A stretch of 64,000 bases of DNA from Verrucomicrobiota bacterium (lineage in GTDB: Bacteria; Verrucomicrobiota; Verrucomicrobiia; Chthoniobacterales; UBA10450): NCBI GenBank assembly GCA_003218375.1, contig QHNH01000022.1, positions 124,001 to 188,000 on the forward strand, in the 5' to 3' direction. Every line of letters starts with the position of its first letter. Within the stretch, counting starts at the first letter, position 1. Shown piece by piece: positions 61,721 to 64,000 of the stretch. A program made the translations under genes and the position numbers. The notes below the pieces were generated by a model. That model was not told the origin of the DNA, searched no databases, and saw only the letters and a program-made list of their open reading frames with translations.

Positions 61721-61840
61721 TGGGGAGCGCACGCGCCTCGCGTGCTGGCGATGGCGCCCTCGCCATCGCGAACTTCCTCCGGAAAAGATTGTTTCGGCGA
61801 GGCGCCGAAACCAGCACGCGAGGCGCGTGCGCTCCCCAAA
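61721..61840. repeat. palindromic repeat family D between murE and murF
   Basis: The outer arms TGGGGAGCGCACGCG and CGCGTGCGCTCCCC pair. Mini-hairpins inside: ACGCG-CCT-CGCGT and GCGATGGCG/CGCCATCGC (loop CCCT) on the left; GTTTCGGCG/CGCCGAAAC (loop AGG) and ACGCG-AGG-CGCGT on the right. It splits the otherwise tight mur gene block by 157 bp. Confidence 0.85.
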
Positions 61841-61859
61841 CGAATCAGCCGACTGCGAT

Positions 61860-63248
61860 ATGGAATCGTTAAGTCTCGCGCAGATCGCAAAGTTGGCTGG
61901 TGGTTCCATCTCGGCGGATGACACCAGCATCATCGTTTCAAGAATCAGCACCGACTCGAGAACGTTGCGGGCCGGCGATCTCTTCGTGCCGTTGCGCGGA
62001 GAGAACTTCGACGGGCACAAGTTCATCGAGCAGGCCGCCGAACGCGGCGCGGCCGGGGCGATGGTGGAAGAAAAGTGGAACGGGAAAGTGCCGCGCGGCT
62101 TCGCGTTGATCCGGGTGGCCGACACGCTTGTTGGTTATCAAACACTCGCGGCAAATTATCGCGCGTCTTTGCCTCTGAAGGTCATCGCGATCACCGGCAG
62201 CAACGGCAAGACGAGCACGAAAGACTTCGTGGCCGCGACCCTGGCGAAAAAATTCCGGGTCACGAAGACAGAAGGCAATTTCAACAATCACGTCGGGCTT
62301 CCGCAGACGATGCTGGCTGCAAACCGGGACGACGAGATCGCGGTCTGGGAGATCGGGATGAATCATCCGGGGGAGATTGCGGCGCTGGCGAAATTGGCGG
62401 CGCCGGACGTGGCGATCATCACGAACATCGGCATCGCGCACGTCGAGTTCATGGGGAGCCGGGAAGCGATCGCCGAAGAAAAAGGCGCATTGGCCGAAGC
62501 GGTCGCGCCCACGGGCACTCTCATCCTGAATGCGGACGATGCCTTCAGCGAAGAGATCGCCAAACGGACTCGCGCTCGGACCATCCTGGCCGGAATCGAG
62601 AACGGTTCCGTCCGCGCGATCGATATCTCGCAGCATTCGACCGGCTCCGAATTCACGATTTTGGAAGGCGCGCATCGCTGTCGCGCCCAACTGCCGGTCC
62701 CCGGAATTCACATGGTGCAGAACGCGATGCTCGCCGTCGCCGCCGGGCGCGTGTTCGGTCTTTCACTCGAAGAATGCGCGGCCGGGCTCGCCTCGACGCC
62801 ACTTACGAAAGCGCGCCTTCAGATCAGGGAGATCGATGGCATTCAGTTCATCGACGACAGCTACAACGCGAATCCAGATTCGATGAAGGCGGCGCTCCGG
62901 ACGCTGGTCGAGCTGGATGCGGATGGCCGGCGCATCGCCGTGCTCGGCGAGATGGGTGAACTCGGTGCGGAATCGGAGCGCGGACATCGCGAAGTAGGTG
63001 AAGCCGCGGCGGCGTTGCGGATCGACGAGCTGATCGCAGTCGGTGAGGCGGGCGCAGGCATTGCACGCGCCGCTCATGATGCCGGTCTGGAGAATAGCGT
63101 GGCCGTCAATTCCGCCGACGAAGCCGCGGAACGCCTTGGGAAAAACGCGGCGCCCGGCGATTTGATTCTCGTGAAAGGCAGTCGCGCCGCGCGGATGGAG
63201 CGGGTGCTGGAAGAATTCGCGAAGAGACACCAGGAGGTTGCGCCATGA
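61860..63248 (+). CDS. murF: UDP-MurNAc-tripeptide:D-Ala-D-Ala ligase MurF
   Basis: A 462-residue Mur ligase. The start at 61860 (MESLSLAQIAKLAGG) avoids a frame running back through repeat D. TGSNGKTSTKD (~113) is the P-loop, then EIGMNHPGEI and DDSYNANPDSMKAAL are diagnostic of MurF. It adds D-Ala-D-Ala to make the pentapeptide precursor. It overlaps mraY by 4 bp. Confidence 0.95.
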   Translation: MESLSLAQIAKLAGGSISADDTSIIVSRISTDSRTLRAGDLFVPLRGENFDGHKFIEQAAERGAAGAMVEEKWNGKVPRGFALIRVADTLVGYQTLAANYRASLPLKVIAITGSNGKTSTKDFVAATLAKKFRVTKTEGNFNNHVGLPQTMLAANRDDEIAVWEIGMNHPGEIAALAKLAAPDVAIITNIGIAHVEFMGSREAIAEEKGALAEAVAPTGTLILNADDAFSEEIAKRTRARTILAGIENGSVRAIDISQHSTGSEFTILEGAHRCRAQLPVPGIHMVQNAMLAVAAGRVFGLSLEECAAGLASTPLTKARLQIREIDGIQFIDDSYNANPDSMKAALRTLVELDADGRRIAVLGEMGELGAESERGHREVGEAAAALRIDELIAVGEAGAGIARAAHDAGLENSVAVNSADEAAERLGKNAAPGDLILVKGSRAARMERVLEEFAKRHQEVAP

Positions 63249-64000
63249 TGTATTACCTCCATCTCCTCAGTGAGCAGATCAAAGGGTTCAACGTTTTCAG
63301 TTACGTCACCTTTCGCGCGGTCGCCGCCGCGGTCACCGCGTTCGTTCTCTCGCTCGCGTTCGGGAATTTCGTCATCCGCAAATTGATCGCGCTCAAAGTT
63401 GGCCAACCGATCCGGACCGCCGACGAAGTTCATCGGCTTGCCGAACTGCACAGTGCGAAGCAAGGCGTCCCGACGATGGGCGGCGTGCTTATCATCGGCA
63501 CGGTTTTCCTCTCGAGCGTGCTCTGGGCGCGTCCAGACAACCGCTTCGTCTGGCTCGCGCTCTTCAGCATGATTTATCTCGGCGTCCTCGGCTTCGTGGA
63601 CGATTACCTCAAGGTCTCGAAGAAACACTCCGGCGGAATCAGCGGCCGTCTGAAATTGATCTTTCAACTCGGTCTCGCTGGCATCGTCGCTGCGGTTTTC
63701 CTGACGAATCCGCTCATCGAAGTACAGGCGCGCTCGCTTTACCTGCCGTTCTTCAAAATACCGGTCGTGCCCAACATGGGGTGGCTGACCCTCATCTTCT
63801 TCGCCTTCGTCATCGTCGGCTCATCGAACGCGGTCAATCTCACCGACGGTCTCGACGGCCTCGCCATCGGCTGCACCATCACCGTCGCGTTCGCCTACGC
63901 GTTGCTTTCCTACGCCGCCGGAAATTTCCGCATCGCGGAATATCTCCAGGTCCCATTTTATCCCTACACCGGCGAGCTCACCGTGGTCTGCGCCGCGCTC
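63245..64000 (+). CDS. mraY: phospho-MurNAc-pentapeptide transferase MraY, 3'-partial
   Basis: The first 252 codons of MraY; the gene leaves the window. The start is ATGATG at 63245 (overlap with murF) or 63248. Catalytic aspartates are in GFVDDYLKVSKK (~118), and NLTDGLDGLA (~198) holds the third acidic site. HSAKQGVPTMGG near residue 73 is also typical. It makes lipid I at the inner membrane. Confidence 0.95.
   Translation, partial: MMYYLHLLSEQIKGFNVFSYVTFRAVAAAVTAFVLSLAFGNFVIRKLIALKVGQPIRTADEVHRLAELHSAKQGVPTMGGVLIIGTVFLSSVLWARPDNRFVWLALFSMIYLGVLGFVDDYLKVSKKHSGGISGRLKLIFQLGLAGIVAAVFLTNPLIEVQARSLYLPFFKIPVVPNMGWLTLIFFAFVIVGSSNAVNLTDGLDGLAIGCTITVAFAYALLSYAAGNFRIAEYLQVPFYPYTGELTVVCAAL

Overview
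The window is GC-rich bacterial chromosome, most likely from the phylum Verrucomicrobiota and close to the Chthoniobacter/Spartobacteria group. Evidence: a four-gene prepilin-like set resembling the Verru_Chthon cassette (39684-43933), an alternative complex III (ACIII) act cluster, a GuaB3-type IMPDH homologue, and a dcw cluster in the order mraZ-rsmH-ftsL-ftsI-murE-murF-mraY. No rRNA, tRNA, transposase or CRISPR array was recognised. The species is not determinable by eye.

Layout. 1-3530 is an accessory patch: a TonB-like C-terminal protein cut by the window edge, a duplicated 168-bp gene-tail module flanking an RHH/PIN toxin-antitoxin pair, an AT-richer TIR-like (YSWQSD) protein and a small orphan antitoxin-like ORF. 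3536-5215 is a secreted YtcJ-type amidohydrolase. 5547-28342 is a respiratory super-locus: actA-actB-actC-actD-actE-actF, a membrane protein, a cbb3-like N/O/P trio whose CcoN-like subunit lacks the CuB ligands, then (after an inserted fRMsr, a degenerate histidine-kinase/receiver protein and a PilT ATPase on the minus strand) an intact aa3 oxidase coxA-C-D, small membrane proteins, coxB, ctaA, ctaB and SCO. 28425-35547 (minus) holds rmlA, a GT4 glycosyltransferase, a Dabb protein, a solitary nuoA, an Ala-rich protein, a DUF3352-like protein and a XerD-type recombinase. 35750-45156 mixes a UVR-motif protein, a serine hydrolase, several toxin-antitoxin remnants, a 21-bp minisatellite, tandem small membrane proteins and the prepilin-like cassette. 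45315-51248 is a type IV pilus/polarity cluster (GspE-N/TPR, PilB, a frameshifted roadblock-type protein, MglA-like GTPase, MglB-like protein). 51351-56468 (minus) is exbB-exbD-tonB-zinc ribbon-guaB3-fabF plus a secreted protein. 56539-64000 is the MraZ operator and division/murein cluster, running off the end inside mraY.

How the genes work together. ACIII should oxidise quinol and pass electrons by c-type haems to the aa3 oxidase. ctaA, ctaB and SCO make haem A and deliver copper for it. The non-catalytic cbb3-like trio in between looks like an additional electron-transfer module rather than an oxidase.

The most unusual genome-level feature is a set of intergenic palindromic repeats (families A, B, C and D here). 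Each arm contains self-complementary mini-hairpins of about 8-9 bp with loops of 3-4 nt. Mini-stems change between copies while keeping self-complementarity. Several elements supply the stop codons of flanking genes, one spans the start of ctaA and one lies in frame inside a coding region. A second class, short-period (about 7-8 nt) tandem arrays often arranged as inverted pairs, fills many other gaps.
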